A stretch of DNA of 64,000 nt from Corticium candelabrum. Lineage: Eukaryota > Porifera > Homoscleromorpha > Homosclerophorida > Plakinidae. A program made the translations under genes and the position numbers. Below are positions 38,114-47,239 of this stretch, in pieces. Positions within the stretch are counted from its first letter, which is position 1. Each line of letters opens with the position of its first letter. Where the stretch lies: the NCBI RefSeq assembly GCF_963422355.1, contig NC_085105.1, forward strand, positions 4,486,651-4,550,650. Reading direction: 5' to 3'. A model generated the notes under the pieces. The model did not search any database, was not told the DNA's origin, and was given only the letters and a program-made list of their open reading frames with translations.

Positions 38114-38489
38114 ACAATAGGAGAGAAGCTGATGTTTCCTTTCTAGAGAAAGTGCAAGAAGTCGTAATGTAGTAGCAATTTCACAATATTATTTGTTTGG
38201 TCAAAGTGCTGACAGTTACCCAGTTTTTGGCAAACATATGAATGTACTTACAGTACATATGCTAATAGAACTAGTAACGTCTGCTTTGAATGTTTCAGAA
38301 GAAACTGATTCAACAGTTGAATAGGCATTAAACTTGGGTGGACATTTAATTTGGGCATGGCAGACCCTTCGCCGAAATTGACGAAACTAAATGTATGCCG
38401 AACATTTACGAAATTGGAGTACCACAATAACTAGTTGCTGTTACGGTAACTCTGTTACCATACAATTTTAATGTAACCTATAGTATACT

Positions 38490-39017
38490 ATGGCATTTGC
38501 GCAATTGAAGAGCAAAAAGATCCTAGAGCGTTGATCGATAAATTTCTCAACAATAGGGAGATTCTCAAAAAGTGCATCATCGATGAGAAAAATCGGCAAG
38601 CAGTGTTTCCAGGAAGATGTGGCTCAACCCTTGCACCAACCCATCAAACCAGAGTTGGATAAACAGCAAGATAATCTGATAGAGAGATTACAAGCGCGTC
38701 AAGATGCTTTGACACTCACACAGGCCGACATCGTCAAGGCCATCAGGACCATTTCGGGTGCTCCAACATTACCAGCACCGGCAGTGCTACCAGCCATGGC
38801 AGAGGCAACCGCATTTCCAGCCATAGCCAAGGCAGCCACGTCACCTAAAGCCACTCCGAAGAATTTAGAGACATCAACATCACCAATGCAATTTCTGAAA
38901 ACCATGGAGGCATCCATGCCACCCACACCAACAACACCCGAGGCAGGGCCAATAGTAGAGACGCCCGTGGATATGAGAATAGCAAAAAAATTGACCTACC
39001 TTCACCTGATAAATTAA
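38490..39017 (+). pseudogene. Polinton-type accessory structural protein, Pro/Ala-rich
   Basis: ATG at 38490 behind a TATAGTATACT run. The early frame (MAFAQLKSKKILER) shifts, and the main open part at 38583-39017 has a helical charged segment (LDKQQDNLIERLQARQDAL) then an A/P/T-rich stretch (TLPAPAVLPAMAEATAFP). Position between ATPase and penton-like genes suggests a virion component; no domain is assigned. Confidence 0.4.
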
Positions 39018-39099
39018 AGAAATTGCCTAATAGTGCTGTCGCTGCATATAAAAATCAGATTACTACTTAGTTGCAAAGGCGAGGTGGTAGAAAGACATC

Positions 39100-39645
39100 A
39101 AGGGCTTGCAAGGTTATTTGCATCATGTAGAGACAATCCATCAATGGACAGCACCCAAGGGTAAGAAAGGCAAAAGACACCCCAAAACAACCCTACAAAC
39201 TCACAACCGACTCCACCTTTGGTGACCTGTACATCGATCCTATGCAAATGAAAAACATAAGACTCGAAGACTACAAGGGTGATGAGAAGGTCATATCAAG
39301 AAAGATAGACGCAGACCTGTTGGAGTTGTTGACTAAACGATTCAAAGCAAACAAGGCGAACAATGGTGGAGCCCTCAAGGCCTGCAACAAACTGGTCGAA
39401 ATGTCTGGCCTTCCTGTCAACAAATGATCCAAGAAGTACCGGACGCAAGTCCCCGAAATCAAAAATATTACAAGTCCTCAGATGAGCTCCGTCGTCGCTT
39501 GGAAGTGCTCATAACTAGCAAAAAAGCCGGTAGCAAGAGTTTCGCTCTCTACAAAGAGATCGTTGAGATCCTAGATAGGTTATTGGTGGATGTTATTATC
39601 TCCAGAAAAGAATACAAAAAGATTCACGATGATTTTATCTAATTC
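39100..39645 (+). pseudogene. Polinton-type conserved protein of unknown function
   Basis: Contains YIDPMQMKNIRLEDYKGDEK with ISRKIDADLLELLTKRFK and LVEMSGLPVNK (39230-39427), a pattern I associate with a conserved late protein of animal Polinton-like elements. A second open stretch at 39424-39642 overlaps in another frame and shows a charged helical protein. Exact gene limits are uncertain because of frameshifts. Confidence 0.45.
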
Positions 39646-39657
39646 TCTATATAGTGA

Positions 39658-40387
39658 CATGGGTGAGACGGTTCTAGTATTAGACAGCGTGGCGGCCACT
39701 GAAGTTTGAGGTTCTGATTTTACCATAGAACTACACCCACCTCTTCTCCTCGGCAAGAGTGTCAATTATAAATTGGCATTGATCTCCAGTGATATATGGT
39801 ACTCGTAGTACAATATCAAGGCTAAAAACAATCTGTTCAGGCACCACCACAACGGTACAGATTGGGGAAGTCATCATAACATGAAGTGCGTATAACATCA
39901 CCCATTTGGACTTAGAAATCAAACGACTGATGAAATTGAAAGGTAATGATGGTAATAAGATTACCATACATCCCAATTACAATACCCCGAAATCGCGAGT
40001 TATCATTGGCAGTCGTCAAAAGTCGGTTTCACACTCGAGCGCGGATTGCACGATCTACTTGGATTCGACAGCACAACCCTCGATGAAAGAACACACGACA
40101 GCAACAGACAAGTCAACGTCACCAATATCCACTCGATATTGATACGATGCTCTCTTGCATCCTCTATCTACATCAACGGTAGTCCCAGCGATGTCATCTA
40201 CAGCTTCTCTCCCGACATACCACAGGGATCTCTCCTTTTCATCACACCGAGCAATTTTATCTACAGCCAAATGGGTAAAACAGAGACATTCTCCCACATT
40301 AACATACGTGTGACCGACCAGGATGGTAGACTCATCAATTTCAATGGCAAGAGAACAACGTTCTTACTACACATCAAAACTATGTAA
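39658..40387 (+). pseudogene. penton-like minor capsid protein (decayed)
   Basis: The start is ATG at about 39659 (MGETVLVLDSV). Recognisable blocks in changing frames: YKLALISSDIWYS (about 39767-39805), GNDGNKITIHPNYNTPKSRV (about 39943-40002), VTNIHSILIRCSL and DVIYSFSPDIPQGSLLFI (about 40119-40245) and NIRVTDQDGRLINFNGKR (about 40303-40356). This layout matches the minor capsid/penton-type protein of Polintons and adintoviruses as I know it. Stops at about 39704 and 39808 and a frame change near 40050 break it. Confidence 0.55.
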
Positions 40388-40409
40388 CCTATAGGTACAG
40401 TGACAACCA

Positions 40410-40711
40410 TGTTGTACAGTCACAATCAGTTGCATGGTAAGAAAATGATTGGGAGATTTTTCCTGGGAAACCTGTGGGATGTTGCCAAAGGTGTTGTGAA
40501 ATCGGGATCCAAGATGTTTCTGAACAAAGGCAAGGATTTACTCAAATTAGGGACCCAAGAGACTCTTACCGCAGAAAACACTTTAGCCATTAAAGGTAAA
40601 GATTTGGCTATATCCAAGGCGACAGATCTCGTGACTAAGGGTAAAGACTTGGCTGTCAAGAAGGCTCAGGACCTGACACAAAAGGGGCTCGCCAACTTTC
40701 AGAAGCTCTGA
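40410..40711 (+). pseudogene. core-like basic amphipathic protein of element B
   Basis: 101 codons from ATG 40409 to TGA 40709-40711 (an in-frame ATG lies 9 bp upstream). The C-terminal half has a repeated KGKDLA(I/V)xKA-DL(V/T)xKG motif, a lysine-rich helical repeat. The 3' end is fused to the Tigger insertion, so the natural C-terminus may be lost. It could be a core or membrane-active minor virion protein (inference). Confidence 0.45.
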
Positions 40712-42460
40712 AAGCCCAGCACAATCGTAGTGATACCACCGCCAACAGTGTTCACAACCCACCCAATCTTCTTGCCTCTCATTGCTGTCGTTGTCGAACA
40801 ATCCTCCGCATCCCTGGCACTTGTTTTCATCTCTTTCTTCTGTTACTGCAGTTTTTCGTTTGCCTTGGCGTGCAGGTTGCTTTCCTTTTTTTGCTTTTGC
40901 CAGTCTTTGCTGTTTTCTTTCATCTTGTGCTTTTATTCTAGAGTACGCCTCATGACTTGTTATGACTTCTCCATAGTATGCCAAGTCTACACGAGCAGAT
41001 GGCTTTGGCCGTGGTGGTGGAATAGGCGTTCTTGTTTTCTGGAACAACTTGGAGAAGTGGTGTCTAAGCTGAAGTTTGATTGCAGGAGTGGTAGCTGCTG
41101 TCGGAGAACGAGGGCTCTTGCATGGTGTTCGTGTAGTAACAGCATCTGCTGGACTAATTTTTGCTTGAGGAATGGCTGCAGCTGATGGCTTTGGATATAA
41201 ACCAGCTCCTCGAAATGCACCTTGAAATTGGTGTGGTTTCATGGATGTGTCTGTCAGCTGTTTTAGTAATTTGGGAAAAATTGTTTTACGGACACCTTGT
41301 CCCCTTGTTCTTCGTTTATAGTCGGTCAGAATTTTCTGCCAATTTTTCTTCATGGGAGCAAACACGCCTACATCCAGAGGTTGTAATGCGTGCGTGGTAT
41401 TTGGAGGCAGGGTTACGAGAATGATGTTGTATTTTCTTGCCACATTGATGACATCCAAGTTGATGTGTGAATAGTGTCCATCGAAAAACAAGATCACGCT
41501 GGGGCTAGTATCATCTGTGAAGTCTGAGTCATCACTACGGTCACTGACAAGACTTGGTTCTGTTGTCGTCAGTGTAGTAGATGGCTCTTCATTTTCTGCA
41601 ATCAGTTTCATCTTCTTGAGCACTGGTATGAAGCCTTTTACAAACCAGCTGTAAAAGTTTTGTTTTTCCATCCACCCGCTGGCTGATACTCCATACATTG
41701 CTTCAGTAGGGCCACTAAGGGTCCAGGTATGATGCAAGTGCTGAGCTTTATATAGAATATAGGGAGGGATTTTGTCTCCATTGGCATTTCCACCCCAATG
41801 GACAGTAATGTATTCACGTCCACTCCCTGCCATGGTCTCATATACAGACTTAGTTCCTCTCCTAGCTAGGACCATTCTAGATGAGGAGGCTGTAGCAAAA
41901 GCGGTTTCATCGCAGTTCCAAATTCTTTTGGACAGCTCTCTCTTACTCAGTTTAAACAACCCAGCCTTCCTGTAGATCTTCTCGACAAATTCCATCCAAC
42001 CCTCAATTCTCTCTTTGGTCAATGCCTTAGCACGTTTCTTTGACAGATGTTGTGGTTTCCTTTGACTCAGTGCACTCTTCCATCGCTTAAAGAAGCCAAC
42101 AAACCAGTCAGGACCAGGTAAATCATCAGGAAAAGGATTTTCTCTAGCATTTGCTCTAAGGTAATCTGAGATGACGTTGCTGAGACTTGATCTATCAAGG
42201 GGAAACCCCATCTCTTGCAGCACAATGCAACATTGCACTATTTCTCTCTCTTCCTGGTAAGTCAAGACTGTTGGCCGTCCACCGTATCGCGTTTTACTGA
42301 CTCCCTTGTGATGATCGCGAAGGGTTGAGTAGGGAATGCCGTACACAGCTGCCGTCTTCCTTATGCTGTCCTGGTTTTCAGCAAGATCTTGCAGTGCCTT
42401 TCTCAGGGCTTCGTCAGAGAACTTGTTCTTAATTCCTTTAGGTTGATAATGTCGTACCAT
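40583..42460 (-). CDS. Tigger/pogo transposase with C-terminal PHD-like zinc finger
   Basis: 625 uninterrupted codons from ATG 42460 (MVRHYQPKGIKNKFSDEAL). Order: psq/CENP-B type HTH (KTAAVYGIPYSTLRDH, about residues 35-50), second HTH (about 85-160), DDE_1 core with WNCDETAF (first Asp, about 190), LFFDGHYSHI (second Asp, about 330) and HALQPLDVGVF (third Asp, about 365), then a basic low-complexity tail and a zinc finger (CQGCGGLF, CEHCWRWYHYDC, about 545-580). All catalytic residues are present. The last 40 or so residues are read-through into element B on the opposite strand of its core-like gene. It is the most intact transposase in the window. Confidence 0.88.
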   Translation of the reverse strand: MVRHYQPKGIKNKFSDEALRKALQDLAENQDSIRKTAAVYGIPYSTLRDHHKGVSKTRYGGRPTVLTYQEEREIVQCCIVLQEMGFPLDRSSLSNVISDYLRANARENPFPDDLPGPDWFVGFFKRWKSALSQRKPQHLSKKRAKALTKERIEGWMEFVEKIYRKAGLFKLSKRELSKRIWNCDETAFATASSSRMVLARRGTKSVYETMAGSGREYITVHWGGNANGDKIPPYILYKAQHLHHTWTLSGPTEAMYGVSASGWMEKQNFYSWFVKGFIPVLKKMKLIAENEEPSTTLTTTEPSLVSDRSDDSDFTDDTSPSVILFFDGHYSHINLDVINVARKYNIILVTLPPNTTHALQPLDVGVFAPMKKNWQKILTDYKRRTRGQGVRKTIFPKLLKQLTDTSMKPHQFQGAFRGAGLYPKPSAAAIPQAKISPADAVTTRTPCKSPRSPTAATTPAIKLQLRHHFSKLFQKTRTPIPPPRPKPSARVDLAYYGEVITSHEAYSRIKAQDERKQQRLAKAKKGKQPARQGKRKTAVTEERDENKCQGCGGLFDNDSNERQEDWVGCEHCWRWYHYDCAGLSELLKVGEPLLCQVLSLLDSQVFTLSHEICRLGYSQIFTFNG

Positions 42461-42880
42461 TATTGCAAAGTAAACGAATAAAGCAGATCAGAACGCAAGC
42501 GAAGTAAGTCTACGACTGTGACAATGTGATCGAATTTTGGACTCTAAAGGAAGGGCAACGGTGCGTTTTGTCTGCATCAACGTATTTAGTGGTAGAGTGG
42601 GTTGCACAAAATAGCATTTAGTCTTTTGGATTGTCTCTAACAAGAAAGTTTTTGGACCGCAAGTTCCGCTACCTAGGTCGTTCTCACAACAAACAAGCCG
42701 TTTGAGACACAACGGCAAGGACTTAGTGGTTATGTCACTGCCTGCTAAAACCACGAAGGGTCGTCTACTTACGTGCTGTAATGGGAAAGGCGTACGGTTT
42801 TCTCATCAACAACGCTGAGCGGTTTACTGTCACGTGATCGGAGTTACCCCGTGATCGGAGTTACCCCGTATTACCTTAGC
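40700..42880 (-). mobile_element. Tigger-class pogo transposon inserted in element B
   Basis: Interrupts the structural genes between the core-like gene and the major capsid remnant. The transposase reads straight into element B at the left junction (about 40700) with no recognisable terminal repeat. On the right a 19-bp direct repeat around GTGATCGGAGTTACCCC (about 42833-42870) may mark the end. The left end is probably truncated. Confidence 0.65.
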
Positions 42881-42884
42881 TCTA

Positions 42885-43565
42885 GGCAAATTCAACATCG
42901 AGAATTTGTCAGTGTGGATGCCTAAGGTTCGACCATCGCTCTCCGTGCAAACGCAATTGGAGGCGTTGATGTTGACCGGCGTGCGGCGTAGTCTCTACTT
43001 TGAGCAAAAGAGTGTATAGAGCTCAGTTTGGAGCTACCAAATTGAGTCCCACTTGAATGGTCACCAGCGTTGTTAACGAGCAATTAAATTATCTCGACAC
43101 GCCTTGGTCGCGTTTACGTCCATCGAGCGGGATGAGGGATGAGACTCAGAAACAGAAAATGAACAACCAGATCTTCGACAATGCTCTGCTGACACGATTG
43201 AGCGTGCGCGTCAACAGCAGACAGTACCTAGACAGGAAGATCGAAACAAACTTTGCCGAACGCTCTGAAAATTACTCGAGGACGTACACATTATTGCAGG
43301 AAGCGGTCAAGAAGTATTCAGACACGGATTCTGGTAGCCAAATGTCTGTCAAAGACTTCGCAGCACTCTACCCGATCATACATGTCGACGTGTCCAAGCA
43401 CAGAGAAAGGGTGAAGATGGGCACAACCGACCTCGAATACGATAGCAGTTGGCAAAAAATTTCAACAAATTAGCAGACCCAACTGCCGATGGTCCTTATC
43501 ACGTCTACTGTGTGGCATTGAGTGATCGATACATAGCGTTGGAGGCGGTGAGCGGTAAGATGAAC
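42885..43565 (+). pseudogene. major capsid protein, C-terminal jelly-roll part (decayed)
   Basis: Starts in NIENLSVWMPKVRPSL (about 42890-42935) and continues through a 138-codon open frame at 43057-43473 with FDNALLTRLSVRVNS and FAALYPIIHVDVSKHRERVK. After a 1-nt frame change it ends with VALSDRYIALEAVSGKMNV. These blocks match the C-terminal half of Polinton/adintovirus hexon-like double jelly-roll capsid proteins. The N-terminal half is absent, lost where the Tigger element sits. Confidence 0.65.
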
Positions 43566-43581
43566 GTAATCGTTTAGTGTA

Positions 43582-43880
43582 ATACAGATACGAGTTACGT
43601 CAGTTTGGGTTCACTCTGACGGATAGTCAGAAAAAAGCGTTACGAAGTGCCCTTCAGTAGCACACGGGCTACACCCTACGATTATCTCACTGCCATTATC
43701 AGAAACAAGATCACAAAGACAAAGGCCCAGAAACGGAACATTGATTTGAAACTCTCCACGTCACATATCGCTAAAATGGTGGATCGATCGGCTCGATATT
43801 GGCTAAATATATACCTAAAATTCTCAAATTTGCCCCGCAGTGCTCGGTACACTAGGATTGTTACTCTTGTGGTAAAAGAA
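43582..43880 (+). pseudogene. Polinton core protein with FTLT..QKKAL motif (decayed)
   Basis: Begins YELRQFGFTLTDSQKKALRSA (about 43585-43650, only partly quoted), then a stop. A second frame at 43647-43916 has TKTKAQKRNIDLKLSTSHIAKM. The combination of an FTLTxxQ..L start with a repeated lysine-rich amphipathic strand is typical of the small virion-core-like protein found after the capsid gene in animal Polintons. Frameshifted, so inactive. Confidence 0.5.
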
Positions 43881-43882
43881 AG

Positions 43883-43977
43883 CCCAATTAGACAAATGGC
43901 TAGTCTAAGTATGTAAACGTGTAGGCTAGCATACACGTCTGTATATTTGTACACCGGCTATTTGTCTAATAGGGTGC
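43883..43977. promoter_or_regulatory. inverted pair of ATTAGACAAAT motifs
   Basis: CCCAATTAGACAAAT (43883-43897) faces ATTTGTCTAATAGGGTGC (43960-43977), with GTATATTTG between. Same pairing as at the ends of elements A and C; may mark the former right end of element B. Confidence 0.5.
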
Positions 43978-43980
43978 AAT

Positions 43981-46255
43981 TCGGTAAAAACTAGTAAGCT
44001 TGTATGGCTTACAGGGTTTAAAGAAAGGAAATACTCACAAAAGTTTCCAAATATATTTTGAGCCCTTTCTCGGCGATCCGCTAGTGTGTCTATAGCGTCA
44101 CACATTTCCATCTGATCTGGCGACGCATTTTAATTAACAGATTTGCATACATGAAGAGGATGAATGCGAATCTTTATAACGAGTAAAATGTAGCGGTGGG
44201 TCAGATAGTAAAAACTTTGACGCCGGGTTCCCTACTTTTGCAGAATGTTGAATCATTGGCGACGACCACGACCGCCGCTGCGACGATGGCAAAGACGAAA
44301 ACGCGGGCAACAAAGACAAAGTCGAATCGAAAACGGAGACCAAGATGGAAACAGAAAACAATACCCGATAATGGCAAGTTAGCAAGGTTTTTCTTGTTAC
44401 AACATTTGTGATAAGCTTATTTAAATAGAAACATTGCGGGGTAGCTAAACGCGTAAACTATGACAGTGACGAAGAAAGTTGTTTACGAGGGGAGGGAGAC
44501 TGTGCCGTGGATGTCATCATGAGTAAGCAAAACTACATCGCTTGCCAGACTGTAAACAGATTATCAAAAGTCACTGGCACAGAAAAATTCAATTCCTACA
44601 CTGAGCGAGGGGGATTTAGCCCCATATTCCCCCCCCCCCCCCCCGCTTCCTGAGCCGATGTATTTCGTTGACTATTCTTACATAAAGAGTTTTCCGTACT
44701 CTGTGACATCAGATAATAATCCGTTTTCGTCCAAGCAGATTCGAATCCGTGTATAAGTAAAATAATCAACATTCCGTTAATTTGCCTCTCTATCCGTCCA
44801 GTCTAAAGCACTACAGATTGCGACACTTAGATTTTGTATTTATGCCAAAATACAACAATAAAGGGCGTAACTGCAAGGGTCAGGCATTCAACTGTCTAAA
44901 AGTACCTTGACGTCGGTACTGTGGCAATGCATCGTTGCTTTAGTGTTAGAACTGACCACTGGCGACGTAAAATTTGATCTGGAAATGAAAACTGTATTGT
45001 TAAAACGGAAATATTACTTAAATTAGGTTAAAGTTCGATGACCACCTTGAGTTTCGTTCAATTTCCTCGGTACTAGAACCATTGTCTTTCAATAACGCAT
45101 CTTCTCCTTTTCTTCTTGAATCATTCAAAGTTGACTAAAAATTTAATGTACATTTCTTATTATTATCAAATTTTACCTCGTGTCGCTTATATGGTGTTCG
45201 CTGAAAGTTTGATCGCCCAATGTTCTTTCAACCACTAACCTGTTTTCGGTTACGTTGGATGCGAACGACGTGTTACTTGAGCGATTCTCATTAGTCTGCA
45301 ACAAGCAATTATATAAGCATTAATTGATTAATTAATGTGATAAAAAACTACGTTTTGATTAAAGTACAAATGCTGCCAACAATACAAAGTATATTTTACT
45401 TGTTTGAAATATCTAATTTAAGACAAGAGTTAATAGGAGCCCTCTTGCCTGTTCTATTTTAAAACGTTAATAGCAATGTTAGAATTTCACGGCTATACCA
45501 AATCAATCTCACGTCATAAAAGCCACTTTCTCAAGTAAGGAAAGAGGAAAGGAGAAGATGGTAAGAAGAAAATCTGGAGAGCAAGGGAAGAGAGAAGACA
45601 CAAAAGAAAAAACCAAAAAGGAAATGGGAAAATGGGAGAGCGAGGAAACCGGAGCAGAAAAAAGGAACGACAGAGATGCTAAGAGGAAAGCAAAAGCAAG
45701 AACAAAAAACTGAAAGCAGAAAATACAAAAGGGGAGAAATCAAAACTAAAATAAATAGAATGGAGTAAATATGGAAAAAAAAGAAAATGAGAGAGAGAAA
45801 AGAGGAAAAGAGGGGGAATGGTGGGAGAAAAAGTAGAAAGAGAAAAAGGAGAGAGAAAGAAAAGACCAAAAGAAGAAAAAGAGAAAGTGAGAAAGTACAA
45901 AGAAAAGTACGAAGATCACAGAAAGAGAAAGAGACGGATTGAGAAACAGTGAAGAGAGAAAGATCAGTGAGAAAGAGGAAATAGAGTGTCGGGAGAGAGA
46001 AAGAGAGAAAGAGAGAAAGAAAGACAGAAAGAAAGAGAGAAAGAAAGAGAGAAAGAGAGAAAGAAAGGAAGAGAGAAAGAGAGGAAGAGATATGGAGTTT
46101 GGGCCTTACGTTTCGACTGGGGATGCTGCAGTTATCAATAACTCCCCGTCCTGCATCTTTAATTAAGTTAAGGAGAGTGTTTGTTCGGTTTTGATCGTCC
46201 TCATCATCAAAGCATTGCTCATCACAATTTGTAACAGATAGCACTAGTAGTATAT
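43981..46255. other. host intergenic DNA between elements B and C
   Basis: No gene recognised. Holds a 16-base C run (44629-44644) and a purine-rich tract at 45536-46095. Short open frames here have no domain support. Confidence 0.5.
45536..46095. repeat. polypurine (GGAAA/GAAAGA) tract
   Basis: About 560 bp in which the plus strand is almost entirely A and G, with (GAGAAA)n runs at the right end. The 286-codon minus frame across it is a Phe/Ser/Leu low-complexity translation, not a gene. Confidence 0.9.
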
Positions 46256-46690
46256 AGACTGCCGGTTCTGGACCACTTGGATATCTACAATACAAATGCC
46301 TATTTTTGTGGTCTATTATTCCACTTAGATCTCTCCAACACCAATACCCATTCTTGCAGTCTAGTATTTCACCAGTACAGTATCTCTCCAATACAAATAA
46401 CCATTTCTATGATCCTACGTATATGCCCATCTATTTGACTCCTCCACCCCCTGTTTCCCATCCGTGAGTCTAAGGTATGGTTTCCATTTGTTTATCTAGT
46501 ATCTTCCCTCGTCTCGAACGCGCATCCCCACTCAGCGTCAGAGACGTGGAAGCTCCTCTTATTAGACGCATGTGATATATAGTATATAGCACACTGGTAC
46601 AGTCTATACTTAGTCATTTGTCTAATAGCGCGCACATCTGCTATAATAGTCTATATCTGTGAAAGTCATTTGTCTAATAGGGCGCACATA
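46256..46690 (+). repeat. left terminal inverted repeat of element C
   Basis: Contains sub-repeats TCTCTCCAAYACAAAT (three, 46290-46400), CCTCCACCCCCTGTTTCCC, the GC-rich block TATCTAGTATCTTCCCTCG to CAGAGACGTGGAAGCTC (46495-46555) and three ATTAGAC motifs (46561 plus; 46616-46635 and 46669-46688 minus). Matches 54530-54190 read in reverse, with gaps. Confidence 0.75.
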
Positions 46691-46699
46691 TGATGTAAC

Positions 46700-47239
46700 A
46701 AGATATACTCCGAAGTACACAAGGAAAACACCAAAAGTACACCGAAAATTACACTGAGAATATAATAAACAGAAAATACACCGGAAGTGATAGTTCTGTT
46801 ACCGGGAGGAAACAGGAAGTTTACCGAAAATATACCGAAAGTATGTTAAAAGCTTAAGACGTCATAGTAAATCGGTCAAAACCAGCCAGATCCGGTCAAA
46901 ACCGGTCATGGGAAACTCTGGGAAAATCTGGGGGAACCGGGAAATTTGGGAAATCCAACGTGCTCATCACGTGTACGGGTCAACTATAAAAGCAGTGCAC
47001 CGCGTAGATAGCGTCATTCTGTCCTTGGTGATGCAAGTTTGCGCTCTGAGCACGTTTGTGTGATATTCTCTGTCAAAACCGCTAACAAATTGTACTCTAT
47101 TAAACAAACAATATAACCTATTTATAAGCACGTTTGTGTAGCAGTCTCTTGAAGTGGCAAGAAATTGCGCCCTATTAGACAAATAACTATTCTATAATAT
47201 AGCAGAGCGATTAATCGTGTTATTTCAAAACTGGCAAGT
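46700..47239 (+). promoter_or_regulatory. leader region of PolB type 1 with promoter-like motif
   Basis: Non-coding. Direct GGTCAAAACCGG repeats at about 46875-46910 are shared with element A at 13285-13340. GCGCCCTATTAGACAAAT at 47166-47183 is followed by TCTATAATATAGC. Element A has a weaker equivalent at 13030-13045. Confidence 0.5.

Larger units (their letters stand above)
35634..38415 (+). mobile_element. pogo-like DNA transposon inserted in element B
   Basis: Terminal inverted repeats: AATTTCATAAATGTTCGG at 35634-35651 and its near reverse complement CCGAACATTTACGAAATT at 38398-38415. It sits exactly after the ATPase frame. Inside are a decayed DDE_1 transposase and a second frame with a protease-like domain. 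Length is about 2.78 kb. Confidence 0.75.
29070..43980 (+). mobile_element. element B: decayed Polinton-like element with capsid and packaging genes
   Basis: Starts with a GC-rich terminal-like block (CGGGTCTGCACCTCCC then GGCCCCGAGACGGTGG, 29098-29135) and three promoter-like modules. It carries PolB type 2, a minus-strand coiled-coil gene, a packaging ATPase, accessory structural genes, a penton-like gene, the major capsid C-terminal part and a core protein. It ends near a palindromic motif pair at 43883-43977. Two DDE transposons (35634-38415 and about 40700-42880) are inserted. No integrase or protease is seen, and no clear right terminal repeat. Confidence 0.7.

Noticed and set aside
44196-44411. 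Lys/Arg-rich open frame resembling a core protein
   Set aside because: No homology to the other element genes seen, no motif, and it lies outside the inferred end of element B.
45531-46391. 286-codon minus-strand frame rich in Phe, Ser and Leu
   Set aside because: Mostly the translation of the polypurine tract; no domain and no splice or start evidence.
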